A stretch of 22,179 nt of DNA from VFHP01 sp964443385 (GCA_964443385.1 CAYUCO010000080.1:1-22179); one strand, 5' to 3'; counted from the first letter of the stretch, positions 1 through 7,943 are shown. The notes: generated by a model not told the origin, from the letters alone. Translations and numbers: made by a program.

Positions 1-1
1 T

Positions 2-1720
2 GTAGTAGGAGATTTTATCAAAGGGGATTGGGATCCTATAGCATTTCAAGCATTTAGATTGAGACAGGGTGTTTACGGACAGAGACAACCAGATGTTCAT
101 ATGCTTAGAGTTAAATTGCCAGTAGGAGAGATTTTTTCCGAGCAACTAGAGGTGTTGGGGGAAGTCGCAAGAGAATTCACGCCTTTGAACAAGGGACACG
201 TTACTACTAGGGAAAATATGCAATTTCACTTTGTCCCAATCGAAAGAGTTGGAGCGGCTCTACAAGTTTTGGGTAAGGTTGGTCTGTCAACTAGAGAAGC
301 ATGTGGCAACACGGTCAGGAATGTGGCTGGGTGCCCGATAGCAGGTGTTTGTTCTGATGAACCATTCGACACAACTCCTTATGCAGGTGCTTTTGCGAGA
401 TATTTTTTGAGGCATCCTGTGACGCAAGGTATGCCTAGAAAGATTAAGAGTGCTTTTTCAGGTTGTGAGAAAGATTGTGCCATAACCAGTATTCACGATA
501 TAGGTTTTATACCCAAGACTAGGGAAACGAATGGTGTCGTGGAAAGAGGATTCAAGGTAGTTGTCGGAGGCGGTCTTGCCATAATGCCTAGAATAGCACC
601 AACTTTGTACGAATTTGTGTCAGTTAATGATTATTTAAGAATCAGCGAGGCAGTATTAAGAGTATTCGACGCATCCGATGAATTGCGTAAAAATCGAATG
701 AAGGCCAGAATAAAATTTCTCATAGATAGAGTGGGCATTGATGATTTCAGGGAAATGGTTGAGGAAGAATTAAAGAAACCATGGGCTGATAAAAGCTTTG
801 ATCCAACTCCATTCTTATATGTTCAGAATGAAGAAGAAGAAGCACTGGAACGAGGTTCAGGTAGTCCATCCACTCTTCCAAATGAGGACAAAGCTGATTT
901 TGAGCTATGGCGTGATACAAATGTTATGCCACAAAGACAAAATGGATATAGTGTAGTTCTTATAAAAGTTCCTCAGGGTGATATAAGTGAAGATCAATTT
1001 CCATTACTGGCCAAGATAGCAGATAGATACTCTTTGGGCAAAGTTCGTTTAACACAGCAACAGAATGTGGCACTTAGATGGGTTTCGAATGAAGCACTCT
1101 ACGAACTTTGGAAAGATCTTAAAGAAGCGTCACTTGGGGGAAGTGAAGTTAACACTATAACGGATGTTACTTCATGTCCTGGAACAGATAGCTGTAAATT
1201 GGGCATTACATCTTCCATGGGGCTCGGGAAAGCTATAATGGAGGGTTTGGAAGAAATTGATTTGTCTGACCCTCTTGTCAAGAGGTTGCACATCAAAATG
1301 AGCGGCTGTCCAAATTCATGTGGGCAGCACCACCTCGCTAATATAGGATTTCATGGGGCTTCATTGAAGGGAGATAAAGGCAATCAGGTGCCTGCATATG
1401 AAATGTTCGTTGGAGGTAGCTACCAAGATATGAGTAGTCAGACCGATGCACGTATTGGTTTGAGACCTAAAGGTAAAGTTCCAGCGAAAAGAGTACCAAT
1501 TGTTATAAAAAAGGTGTTGGAATATTATCAGGCTAATCGAGTGGAGTCCGAAGAATTCAATAATTTTGTTGATAGGGTGGGAGTAGAGCCATTTGAGGAG
1601 ATAATGACAAGCCTCAGGGACACCGGTCCACTCAACAGAGATAATATAGATACATATATGGACTGGAACAAAACGGTACTTTACAAGGTCGAAAGAGGCG
1701 AGGGGGAGTGCGCAATATAG
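2..1720 (+). CDS. Ferredoxin-type nitrite/sulfite reductase, 5' end missing
   Basis: Siroheme/4Fe-4S enzyme that reduces nitrite to ammonia or sulfite to sulfide with six electrons, usually from ferredoxin; cytoplasmic. The reading frame is open to the left edge: 19 codons precede the first possible start (TTG at 59), so the true start lies outside the window. Two homologous halves are visible. The first has GVYGQRQ, then CGNTVRNVAGC and SGCEKDC. The second has SCPGTDSC (C-x5-C, near base 1174) and SGCPNSC (C-x3-C, near base 1304), the four cysteines expected to hold the cluster and siroheme. About 572 residues are visible, close to a full-length family member, so only a short N-terminus is missing. 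Nitrite cannot be separated from sulfite as substrate by motif alone, and no PAPS reductase or nitrate gene follows. A convergent gene lies 52 bases downstream. Confidence 0.93.
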   Translation, partial: VVGDFIKGDWDPIAFQAFRLRQGVYGQRQPDVHMLRVKLPVGEIFSEQLEVLGEVAREFTPLNKGHVTTRENMQFHFVPIERVGAALQVLGKVGLSTREACGNTVRNVAGCPIAGVCSDEPFDTTPYAGAFARYFLRHPVTQGMPRKIKSAFSGCEKDCAITSIHDIGFIPKTRETNGVVERGFKVVVGGGLAIMPRIAPTLYEFVSVNDYLRISEAVLRVFDASDELRKNRMKARIKFLIDRVGIDDFREMVEEELKKPWADKSFDPTPFLYVQNEEEEALERGSGSPSTLPNEDKADFELWRDTNVMPQRQNGYSVVLIKVPQGDISEDQFPLLAKIADRYSLGKVRLTQQQNVALRWVSNEALYELWKDLKEASLGGSEVNTITDVTSCPGTDSCKLGITSSMGLGKAIMEGLEEIDLSDPLVKRLHIKMSGCPNSCGQHHLANIGFHGASLKGDKGNQVPAYEMFVGGSYQDMSSQTDARIGLRPKGKVPAKRVPIVIKKVLEYYQANRVESEEFNNFVDRVGVEPFEEIMTSLRDTGPLNRDNIDTYMDWNKTVLYKVERGEGECAI

Positions 1721-1772
1721 CTGACAAAATAGACTGGGTTTATCTAGATTTGTTGGTAACGTAGCTCAACTC

Positions 1773-2180
1773 TTACGGCTTATTCCATCTACTGAATTTT
1801 CTGGTGAATTTGTTTATGACATTGTCTTTTGGGTCAGATTCAATGATCCTGCCCCGCCATCTTCTTTCATAACTGGATGTTCGGTCGGATAAATTTAATC
1901 CAAATTTCATTATTAATATTACCAACACTATCCATAAAGCTGCGCTAAAGACACCTGGCAACATCGTGGTAAGGACTATCAATGATACTGTTGATAACAA
2001 TACTGTAAACAGCCTGTTTCTTGGATTTACTAGTAAGGAACCAATTAAACTTACGATTTGGGATAGGCGATTATTAATTAAATTTGCCAATTGTGTGACT
2101 GTTGAATGTTTTTTATCTGTATGCAAATCTGGTCTATCTTTTAACAGCTGTTCTATTTCACGTTCATACTTATTTGGCAT
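1773..2180 (-). CDS. Small two-helix membrane protein, unknown function
   Basis: A 135-residue protein that I do not recognise by name. The N-terminal 50 residues are hydrophilic (starts MPNKYEREIEQLL). Two hydrophobic segments follow at about 57-76 and 78-94, separated by a Pro-Gly turn. The tail is strongly basic, with a YERRWRGR motif near residues 104-111 and KFTRKFSRW near the end. The hairpin topology suggests both ends face the cytoplasm. It is convergent with the reductase and divergent from the yceD-rpmF block. The start ATG at 2180 has a weak AAGG upstream. The length and clean hydrophobic pattern make it a likely real gene. A role cannot be inferred. Confidence 0.72.
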   Translation of the reverse strand: MPNKYEREIEQLLKDRPDLHTDKKHSTVTQLANLINNRLSQIVSLIGSLLVNPRNRLFTVLLSTVSLIVLTTMLPGVFSAALWIVLVILIMKFGLNLSDRTSSYERRWRGRIIESDPKDNVINKFTRKFSRWNKP

Positions 2181-2207
2181 AGTTATAATAAACCTTAGGA
2201 TGGTTTC

Positions 2208-2213
2208 ATTATA
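2208..2213 (-). promoter_or_regulatory. -10 box for the small membrane protein
   Basis: On the minus strand this reads TATAAT, a perfect -10 hexamer about 28 bases before the ATG at 2180. The -35 region (TTTAAG at 2231-2236 with a 17-base spacer) is poor, so the promoter call rests on the -10 alone. Confidence 0.4.
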
Positions 2214-2265
2214 CTTGTTTCCCTGTGGAGCTTAAAGGTAGTGCGCTCTAATGCTATTATCATTC

Positions 2266-2294
2266 TTGACAGCAGGTTGTCTGACAACTATAAT
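2266..2294 (+). promoter_or_regulatory. Consensus sigma-70 promoter of the yceD-rpmF-fabD-nusB-acpP block
   Basis: TTGACA at 2266-2271, a 17-base spacer, and TATAAT at 2289-2294. Both hexamers and the spacer length match the sigma-70 consensus exactly, so a strong housekeeping promoter is expected, with transcription starting near 2301. The leader to the ATG at 2336 would be about 35 bases. Confidence 0.85.
2276..2288. promoter_or_regulatory. Palindrome in the promoter spacer, possible operator
   Basis: GTTGTC-T-GACAAC, a perfect 6+1+6 inverted repeat that fills the 3' part of the promoter spacer and touches the -10 box. A repressor bound here would block RNA polymerase. It does not resemble the FapR operator known from Bacillus. 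That it is an operator is inference from position and symmetry only. Confidence 0.4.
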
Positions 2295-2335
2295 CGCTTT
2301 CGCTTGTAATATATGACTGATTGTGGCTATGTGAT

Positions 2336-2872
2336 ATGCGTTTTAACCTGTCTCAATTATTAAAAGAAAGTGTTGGGGCGCAACGCGTCTATTCTTTTTC
2401 AGACACGTTTGAACTAATACCTGTAACTGGGGCTGGCATTGTCAAGGGTGATATAATTGTCACTAGAATTGACAAGGGAGTTTGGGTTTCAGGAAAGATT
2501 GAAACTAACGTTTCGTTGGAATGCGGTAGATGTGTAGAACTCTGTGATAGGGAATTAGCCTTTGAGTTTAGTGAGGAATACCTCCAAACCGTAGATATGG
2601 AGAATAATCTGGAGCTGAACGACCAAGACAGACTGGATATAGAAGAGGGTAAATTTACGTTGGATGGAGATCACACACTTGATCTTGCCGAAACTATAAG
2701 GCAATATGCTATTATAAATATTCCTATTAATCCACTTTGTAGCGAAAACTGTTCTGGTATCTGTGGTGTTTGTGGTGTTAATCTGAATCTTAATAAATGT
2801 TTCTGTGTGGACAGGGGTGACGTTAGATGGAGTCCACTAAGAAACTTCCTTGGAGTAAACAAAGATATTTAA
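2336..2872 (+). CDS. yceD: DUF177 family protein (YceD-like)
   Basis: A 178-residue member of the DUF177/YceD family, typically encoded just before rpmF. Family members in plastids and E. coli have been linked to 23S rRNA accumulation. The sequence shows the family's middle CGRC motif and the C-terminal cysteine cluster PLCSENC...GICGVCGVNLN...KCFC, followed by WSPLRNFL; the cysteines probably bind zinc. I chose the ATG at 2336 because the family normally begins with the pattern M-x-F/V-N-x-S-Q-L-L. A TTG at 2321 in the same frame would add five residues without family support. No clear Shine-Dalgarno sequence precedes either start. The rpmF start lies 14 bases past the stop, so the two are co-transcribed. 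Confidence 0.88.
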   Translation: MRFNLSQLLKESVGAQRVYSFSDTFELIPVTGAGIVKGDIIVTRIDKGVWVSGKIETNVSLECGRCVELCDRELAFEFSEEYLQTVDMENNLELNDQDRLDIEEGKFTLDGDHTLDLAETIRQYAIINIPINPLCSENCSGICGVCGVNLNLNKCFCVDRGDVRWSPLRNFLGVNKDI

Positions 2873-2886
2873 ATGGAGATATTAGT

Positions 2887-3093
2887 ATGGGAGCTTTACC
2901 AAAGAAGAAGAGAACTAGGGCTAGAATAGGCAATCGACAATCCTCTTATGTTATGAAAACACCTTCGGTCGGCAGGTGTTCTCAATGCCAAAGTCCTGTG
3001 AGGCCGCATCATATGTGTTCCTCATGTGGTTATTACAATGGCAGAGAAGTAATAACAAAGACTGAAACACCAACTGGCTCGGAAAGCAATTAA
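2887..3093 (+). CDS. rpmF: 50S ribosomal protein L32
   Basis: A 68-residue L32 protein of the large ribosomal subunit. It starts MGALPKKKRTRARIGNRQ, the diagnostic L32 N-terminus, and carries a zinc ribbon CSQC...CSSC in the second half (C+ type with four cysteines). The frame is open further upstream (from 2827), but the family start and a GGAGAT ribosome-binding site at 2875-2880, six bases before the ATG, fix the start at 2887. It lies directly behind DUF177, as in most bacteria, and 31 bases before fabD. Confidence 0.95.
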   Translation: MGALPKKKRTRARIGNRQSSYVMKTPSVGRCSQCQSPVRPHHMCSSCGYYNGREVITKTETPTGSESN

Positions 3094-3124
3094 AAGGTTT
3101 CAGATTTTATAATCGAGGTGCGTT

Positions 3125-4072
3125 TTGAGTAGCAATTCTGTGAATACTGCAAGATATGCATTTGTGTTTCCAGGCCAAGGGGCTCAACAGGTAGGTATGG
3201 GATTGGATTTGATGGCTTCATCCAGAGCAGCGAAGTTGGTATTTGATGAAGTTGACGAAGCTCTTGGTATAAACCTGTCAAAAATAGTGTTTGAAGGACC
3301 AGAAGAGGATTTGAAGAACACTATGAATACTCAACCAGCCATATTAACTATGAGCATAGCTTGTTTAAGGGCAATGGAAGAGATATTAGGAGAACGTATG
3401 CCTTCCCCGTCTTTCGTAGCTGGACATAGTTTAGGCCAGTATACGGCGTTGATTGCTAGCAAATCTATGACTCTTTCTACCGCTGCAGTATTGGTTAGGG
3501 AGCGGGGTAGATTAATGCAATACGCGTCTGAATTGAGTAGTGGTGGAATGGCAGCTTTGATCGGAATGGAAGATTCTGTTATAGAAGATATTTGCTCAGA
3601 GACTGGTACAGAGATATCAAACCTCAATGCTCCGGGGCAAACTGTTATAAGTGGTTCCTCTCAAGCCATTGAGAAAGCTGTTACTTTAGCTACAGAAAGA
3701 GGAGCGAGGAGAGCTATACCACTTCCTGTGGCTGGAGCTTTTCACTCTCAACTTATGAAGCCGGCTCAAGAAGGGTTGGATGTGGCAATAGATAATGCAG
3801 TTTTAAGCGATCCACAAATACCGATAATAGCTAATTCTACTGGGTTACCGTTGACCAATCGCGAAGAAATAAAATCTGAACTTAGCAACAGTCTGTGTTC
3901 GCCGGTAAGGTGGAGAGACTCAATAAAATATATGGTAGAGACCTCTGGAGTCCAAACGATTTATGAAATTGGGCCCGGCAAGGCTTTATCTGGAATGGTA
4001 ACTCGTATTGCACCAGATACAGAGGTAAGGAATATAGAACTATTGGAGAACATCAATTCGTTAGTAGAATAG
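3125..4072 (+). CDS. fabD: Malonyl-CoA:ACP transacylase
   Basis: Moves malonyl from CoA to acyl carrier protein to feed fatty-acid elongation; cytoplasmic. The 315-residue protein has the N-terminal FPGQGAQQVGMG loop (about 15-26), the nucleophile motif GHSLGQ with Ser102, and GAFHSQLM with the catalytic His207. Length is typical for the family. The start is TTG, supported by GAGGTG at 3115-3120 and by the FVFPGQG motif beginning a normal distance in. It sits between rpmF and nusB. The usual cluster partners plsX, fabH and fabG are absent here, although acpP follows two genes later. The identification is firm. Confidence 0.96.
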   Translation: MSSNSVNTARYAFVFPGQGAQQVGMGLDLMASSRAAKLVFDEVDEALGINLSKIVFEGPEEDLKNTMNTQPAILTMSIACLRAMEEILGERMPSPSFVAGHSLGQYTALIASKSMTLSTAAVLVRERGRLMQYASELSSGGMAALIGMEDSVIEDICSETGTEISNLNAPGQTVISGSSQAIEKAVTLATERGARRAIPLPVAGAFHSQLMKPAQEGLDVAIDNAVLSDPQIPIIANSTGLPLTNREEIKSELSNSLCSPVRWRDSIKYMVETSGVQTIYEIGPGKALSGMVTRIAPDTEVRNIELLENINSLVE

Positions 4073-4148
4073 AGTATAATTCTCACTGCAATTGTTCTAG
4101 GTTAGTGTGTGTTTGTAACTGCCATCACTACATAAGGGAGATACGTTA

Positions 4149-4598
4149 TTGGCAAAACCTATAGAGACATCGAGCCTTGCTTCGGCGAGCGATAGCCGGC
4201 AGGCTAGGACTATGGCCTTGCAAGTATTGTATGAAGTGGATAGCGTTGATCACCCACTGGATAAGATTAAAGATAGATATTTTGAAGACGAAGGTGTGTC
4301 TAAAGAAGTGGTCTTTATCGCGGTTGGCTTAATAGAGGGTGTTTTGGAGAACAAAGTCACCATTGATACCACTATATCTGAGTTTGCTCCAGCTTGGCCT
4401 GTTTCTCAATTAGGGATAATTGAGCGGAATGTTCTGCGTATGGCGATATATGAATTAACTTTGTGGCAATTATCGCCTCCTAAAGTGGTTATAAACGAAT
4501 GGGTTGAACTTGCAAAAATGTATGGTGGGGAAAGTTCATTTAAATTCATAAATGGTGTTTTGGGTTCTGTGTTTGAATCTGATAAAATTAAGACCTAG
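4149..4598 (+). CDS. nusB: Transcription antitermination factor NusB
   Basis: Binds boxA RNA together with NusE (S10) in the rRNA antitermination complex. The 149-residue all-helical protein shows the NusB signatures RQARTMALQVLYEVD near the N-terminus, IIERNVLRMAIYEL in the middle, and NEWVELAKMYGG...FINGVLGSV at the C-terminus. The start is TTG, with AGGGAG at 4135-4140 as ribosome-binding site. A short extra N-terminal tail of about 15 residues precedes the conserved core. The gene sits between fabD and acpP, an unusual insertion in a fatty-acid gene block. A TATAAT at 4075-4080 could give it an additional promoter, but no -35 box is visible. Confidence 0.94.
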   Translation: MAKPIETSSLASASDSRQARTMALQVLYEVDSVDHPLDKIKDRYFEDEGVSKEVVFIAVGLIEGVLENKVTIDTTISEFAPAWPVSQLGIIERNVLRMAIYELTLWQLSPPKVVINEWVELAKMYGGESSFKFINGVLGSVFESDKIKT

Positions 4599-4637
4599 TA
4601 TTGTAAATTAAGTATAGTTATTTTATAGGAGGAACCG

Positions 4638-4895
4638 GTGGCTACTGTTTTAGAACGTGTACAAACTATTGTGGCGGAAAGATTAGGAGTAGATGAGGCG
4701 TCTGTGACCCCTGAGAAGTCTTTTACCGAAGACTTAGAAGCTGATTCTCTGGATTTGGTAGATCTGATTCTAGCTTTCCAAGATGAATTCAGTACGGATG
4801 AGAATCCAGTAGAAATATCTGATGAAGATGCTGAGACCTTGTTAAAGGTTCAAGACGCGATAGATTATCTTAAGGGAAAGGGTGTTTCAGACTAA
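4638..4895 (+). CDS. acpP: Acyl carrier protein
   Basis: Carries growing acyl chains on a 4'-phosphopantetheine arm in fatty-acid synthesis and works with FabD from the same block. The 85-residue, very acidic protein has the attachment motif LEADSLDLVDL with Ser37. Length is slightly above the E. coli protein. The start is GTG, with a strong AGGAGG at 4627-4632, five bases upstream, which suggests high translation as expected for ACP. It is the last gene of the block; proS converges on it from the other side. Confidence 0.96.
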   Translation: MATVLERVQTIVAERLGVDEASVTPEKSFTEDLEADSLDLVDLILAFQDEFSTDENPVEISDEDAETLLKVQDAIDYLKGKGVSD

Positions 4896-4984
4896 TAACT
4901 GGGACGACCCCAACCATTTAGTTTTATAAGTATGCCCTATGGGTGTGGTTTGTGGAGTTATCAGCGTCGATTTCTAACGTAGTA

Positions 4985-6682
4985 TCAGCTGGTTATTAAC
5001 TGTTCGACGACTGAAACCACAGATTCTATGGTCTGGAGACTTGTATCTTTTGACGCTCGGTTTTTGAGTTCGACGGCGCCTTCCTTGAGGTTACGATTAC
5101 TTACTACTATTCTGAATGGGAATCCTAATAAGTCTGCGTCCTTGAACTTTACACCTGCCGTTTCTGGTCGGTCATCATAAAGTACTTCAATTCCTTTGGC
5201 GATCATGTCTTCATATATAGACGTGGCGACTTTTGTAACTTCTTCATCTTGGGTGTTCAACGCGAGCAAATGTACTTGGTACGGTGATATTGATTTTGGA
5301 AATATTATGCCATCTTCGTCGTTGTTGCATTCTATAGAGGCTGCCAACAACCGCCCTATTCCTATTCCATAGCATCCCATTATTATATCTCTTAGTGCGC
5401 CGTTTTGATCCAAAAAGGATGCACCGAATTGTTCGGCGTAGAATGTACCGAGCTTAAAAATGTGCCCTATTTCTATACCCTTACAACTTCTTAGTTGGTT
5501 GTTGCAGTGTATACAGGCGTGACCATCTTGAGCAGTAGCAATATCTGCTATCAAAGTAGGAGATAAATCTCTTGGGTAGTTCACATTGGTCATGTGGTAA
5601 TCTGGTTTATTTGCTCCTACAACGAAATTGGTTCCCAAGCTTATTGAATCATCTGCCACAGTGGTGAGATTTTTTATGCCTAATATAGATACATAACCAG
5701 GGTGCAGTCCTGCATTAACCGATTCTTCTTCAGTAGCAAGCCTCAATAAATTGGAATGCAAAAGATTTTTCAATTTGACCTCGTTTACTTCTAGGTCTCC
5801 TCTTAATGTAACCAGTACTATTTCACCATCCGAAATATAAAGAACTGTTTTCAGTGTGTTGTAGTCGGCTATTGCCAAATGTGAAGTCAACTGGTCTATT
5901 GTTTTTATGCTAGGTGTATATATTTCTTCGATCTTTGACTCAGTACCTATCATTGGTTTGGGTTTTATACTTTGGGCTTTTTCAACATTTGCTGCATAAC
6001 CACAATTATCACAGATGAAGACGGTATCTTCTCCAGTTTCGGATGGTAGTATAAATTCATGTGAATCCTTGCCACCTATTGCTCCGCTATCGGCTTCTGC
6101 TTGTATTGCAGGGACTCCACAACGGGAATATATATTCGAATATGCTTTTGCGATTTTCTGATAATCTTCGTCTAGACTGTCTTCGTTGACATGAAAACTG
6201 TATGCGTCTTTCATGTCAAACTCTCTAACTCTTAGGAGTCCTGCTCGGGGTCTAGCTTCATCTCGAAATTTGGTTTGAATTTGATACAAAATCAGTGGTA
6301 AATCCCTATAACTTTGTGCGTGTTCTTTAACCATCATAGTTATTACTTCTTCGTGTGTAGGAGCAATTACTAGATCTCTTTCTCTCCTGTCTGACAATCT
6401 AAATAAGGTTTCACCCATTGCTTCTACTCTTCCCGATTTTTCCCATATATCCATTGGATGCAACGTGGGCATTCTCAATTCCTGTGCTCCAACAAGATCC
6501 ATCTCTTCTCTGATAATGGATTCAATTTTTTGAATGGATTTCCAGCAGATGGGCATATAACTATATATACCGGAGGCAATTTGTTTGACCATCCCGGCCC
6601 TCAACATCAATTTATGGCTGTTGCTTTCTGCCTCTGTTGGATCTTCTCGTAAGGTTCTTATAAATGATTTTGTCATTCTCAT
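4985..6682 (-). CDS. proS: Prolyl-tRNA synthetase (bacterial type)
   Basis: Charges tRNA-Pro with proline and edits mischarged alanine. The 565-residue class II enzyme begins MRMTKSFIRTLREDP, close to the usual bacterial ProS start. Motif 1 lies around PTLHPMDIWEKSGR (73-86), motif 2 around KFRDEARPRAGLLRVREF (138-155) and motif 3 in GCYGIGIGRLL (about 436-446). The long insertion between motifs 2 and 3 (about 225-410) is the INS editing domain, so this is the long bacterial form. The C-terminal 100 residues are the anticodon-binding domain. No strong ribosome-binding site is visible. It follows the EVE gene at 52 bases and may be read from the lexA promoter. Confidence 0.96.
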   Translation of the reverse strand: MRMTKSFIRTLREDPTEAESNSHKLMLRAGMVKQIASGIYSYMPICWKSIQKIESIIREEMDLVGAQELRMPTLHPMDIWEKSGRVEAMGETLFRLSDRRERDLVIAPTHEEVITMMVKEHAQSYRDLPLILYQIQTKFRDEARPRAGLLRVREFDMKDAYSFHVNEDSLDEDYQKIAKAYSNIYSRCGVPAIQAEADSGAIGGKDSHEFILPSETGEDTVFICDNCGYAANVEKAQSIKPKPMIGTESKIEEIYTPSIKTIDQLTSHLAIADYNTLKTVLYISDGEIVLVTLRGDLEVNEVKLKNLLHSNLLRLATEEESVNAGLHPGYVSILGIKNLTTVADDSISLGTNFVVGANKPDYHMTNVNYPRDLSPTLIADIATAQDGHACIHCNNQLRSCKGIEIGHIFKLGTFYAEQFGASFLDQNGALRDIIMGCYGIGIGRLLAASIECNNDEDGIIFPKSISPYQVHLLALNTQDEEVTKVATSIYEDMIAKGIEVLYDDRPETAGVKFKDADLLGFPFRIVVSNRNLKEGAVELKNRASKDTSLQTIESVVSVVEQLITS

Positions 6683-6734
6683 ATATAGGTTTATCCAACA
6701 ATGAATTTTGCATTTTGCTTAATGTATTTATTCA

Positions 6735-7199
6735 TTAAGCGGGTCTTTTAGACAAGATTTTGACCATTTCTTGTTCCAAGAATTCGAGGTCTGCTTTGGG
6801 AAGTATATGTAAGTTTCCTTGGAAAGCTAAGGGCCAATATTCTGGTGGCCATTTTTTGACATGTTCCATTCTAGGGCCTATTTGATTGGCATCCAGGAAG
6901 TCTTCCTCATTCAATACGGCTTCTGGTTTGATTTCAATTCTCCAAGGGAAATCTTCAGGTTTCCCTTCACTTTCCCAGACTTGGGAGTGATCCTCAATGC
7001 ACTTAGATGTTACAGTGGCAGTTGCACCGAATTTTCTTATACCGGTTATGTAGAACACTAATCTGTCTCCCGGTTCCATTCTTTGAGCTTTTCTTCTTTG
7101 CTTTGACATCAAACCTTGAGATTTAAACCCCATATCTTTAGTGATATTGAAATTTTTCAAGGAACTAGCAACCATCCAGTAGGTTTTCCCTCTAGCCAT
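6735..7199 (-). CDS. EVE domain protein (PUA-like, UPF0310 type)
   Basis: A 154-residue stand-alone EVE domain. EVE domains belong to the PUA-like fold; characterised members bind modified bases in DNA, and some relatives act on RNA. The sequence starts ARGKTYWMVASSLKNF, with the conserved Trp. The middle has MEPGDRLVFYITGIRKFGATATV, the family's central strands, and the C-terminal part has the EYWPLAFQGNLHIL region. A GGAGT at a good distance precedes the ATG. It lies between lexA (70 bases upstream) and proS, all on the same strand. Its substrate cannot be read from sequence. The neighbourhood raises a link to DNA damage, which is inference. Confidence 0.85.
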   Translation of the reverse strand: MARGKTYWMVASSLKNFNITKDMGFKSQGLMSKQRRKAQRMEPGDRLVFYITGIRKFGATATVTSKCIEDHSQVWESEGKPEDFPWRIEIKPEAVLNEEDFLDANQIGPRMEHVKKWPPEYWPLAFQGNLHILPKADLEFLEQEMVKILSKRPA

Positions 7200-7269
7200 T
7201 ATTTAGACTCCAATTGGTATTTAACCACCCAGCTGTCTGAGCAGATATTTGTACAGGTCATTTGGTTTG

Positions 7270-7908
7270 CTATTCTGTATTTCTTATAACCGCTATTACT
7301 TTGCCTTGCACTTGTATGTTTTCAGGGTCTACATATATCGGGTGCATATTAACATTTGCTGGTTGTAGTTTTATGCGATCAGGTTCACGAAACAGACGTT
7401 TAAGGGTAACGGCATTTTCTCTTTGTAACCACGCTACCACCATATCACCATCTCTGACGGTGTGAATTGGTTTAATGACTACAATATCCCCATCGTCAAC
7501 CAATGCGTCTATCATTGATGTGCCTTTAACTTTTAAGGCATAGGCTTCTTTGTCGTCCTTGAGGAAATCTTTTGGTAAGTCTAGTATCTCCAATGGCTCT
7601 ATGGATCCCCAGCGATCTTCTGTGAGAAGAGGAAGAGGTTCTCCTGCTGCTATATAACCTAATACTGCTATAGTATTATCTGAACTATCTGGTTGTACTA
7701 TTTCTATACTTCTGGATACGGTTTTGTCTCTTTTTATATAACCGGCTTTTTCTAATATTTTAAGATTGTAATCTACTACAGAAGTAGAACTCAGGTTACA
7801 TGCGGATTGAATATCCCGTATTGCCGGAGGGTACCGCTTGATATCTCGGAATTGTTTTATAAATTCCAATATCTCATATTGCCTTGGTTTAAGTTTTTTG
7901 TCAGACAT
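7270..7908 (-). CDS. lexA: LexA repressor
   Basis: SOS repressor that cleaves itself when RecA filaments form on damaged DNA. The 212-residue protein has an N-terminal winged helix (residues 7-70; LKPRQYEILEFI, helix-turn-helix near 28-50) and a C-terminal S24 peptidase domain. All self-cleavage elements are present: the Ala88-Gly89 scissile bond in GYIAAGEP, the nucleophile Ser131 in KGTSMID, and the general base Lys170 in VTLKRL. The ribosome-binding site AGGGTG stands just before the ATG. A matching operator lies 16 bases upstream of the start codon, so autoregulation is expected. The EVE gene and proS follow on the same strand. Confidence 0.97.
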   Translation of the reverse strand: MSDKKLKPRQYEILEFIKQFRDIKRYPPAIRDIQSACNLSSTSVVDYNLKILEKAGYIKRDKTVSRSIEIVQPDSSDNTIAVLGYIAAGEPLPLLTEDRWGSIEPLEILDLPKDFLKDDKEAYALKVKGTSMIDALVDDGDIVVIKPIHTVRDGDMVVAWLQRENAVTLKRLFREPDRIKLQPANVNMHPIYVDPENIQVQGKVIAVIRNTE

Positions 7909-7924
7909 TTACACCCTAATAATG

Positions 7925-7936
7925 GAACACATGTTC
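7925..7936. promoter_or_regulatory. LexA operator (SOS box, Gram-positive type)
   Basis: GAACACATGTTC, an exact fit to the GAAC-N4-GTTC core of the Bacillus-type SOS box. It lies between the lexA promoter and the lexA start codon, covering roughly +1 to +13 of the predicted transcript. It is the only exact match I found by eye in the window; ligA and the uvrD/pcrA helicase gene lack one. Confidence 0.88.
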
Positions 7937-7943
7937 TATAAAA

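Noticed and set aside
848..858. GAAC-GAG-GTTC in the reductase gene as a LexA box
   Set aside because: The gap is three bases instead of four and it lies deep inside a coding region.
2181..2335. Possible tRNA or small RNA in the intergenic region
   Set aside because: No T-arm-like GGTTCGAATCC or cloverleaf stems are visible; promoter elements explain the conserved-looking sequence.
2827..2886. N-terminal extension of L32 by 20 residues
   Set aside because: It overlaps the end of DUF177, lacks a ribosome-binding site, and L32 proteins begin at MGALPKKK.
4900..4926. TGGG-ACGAC-CCCA plus T-rich DNA as a terminator after acpP
   Set aside because: A four-base-pair stem and a broken T run are too weak to support a call.
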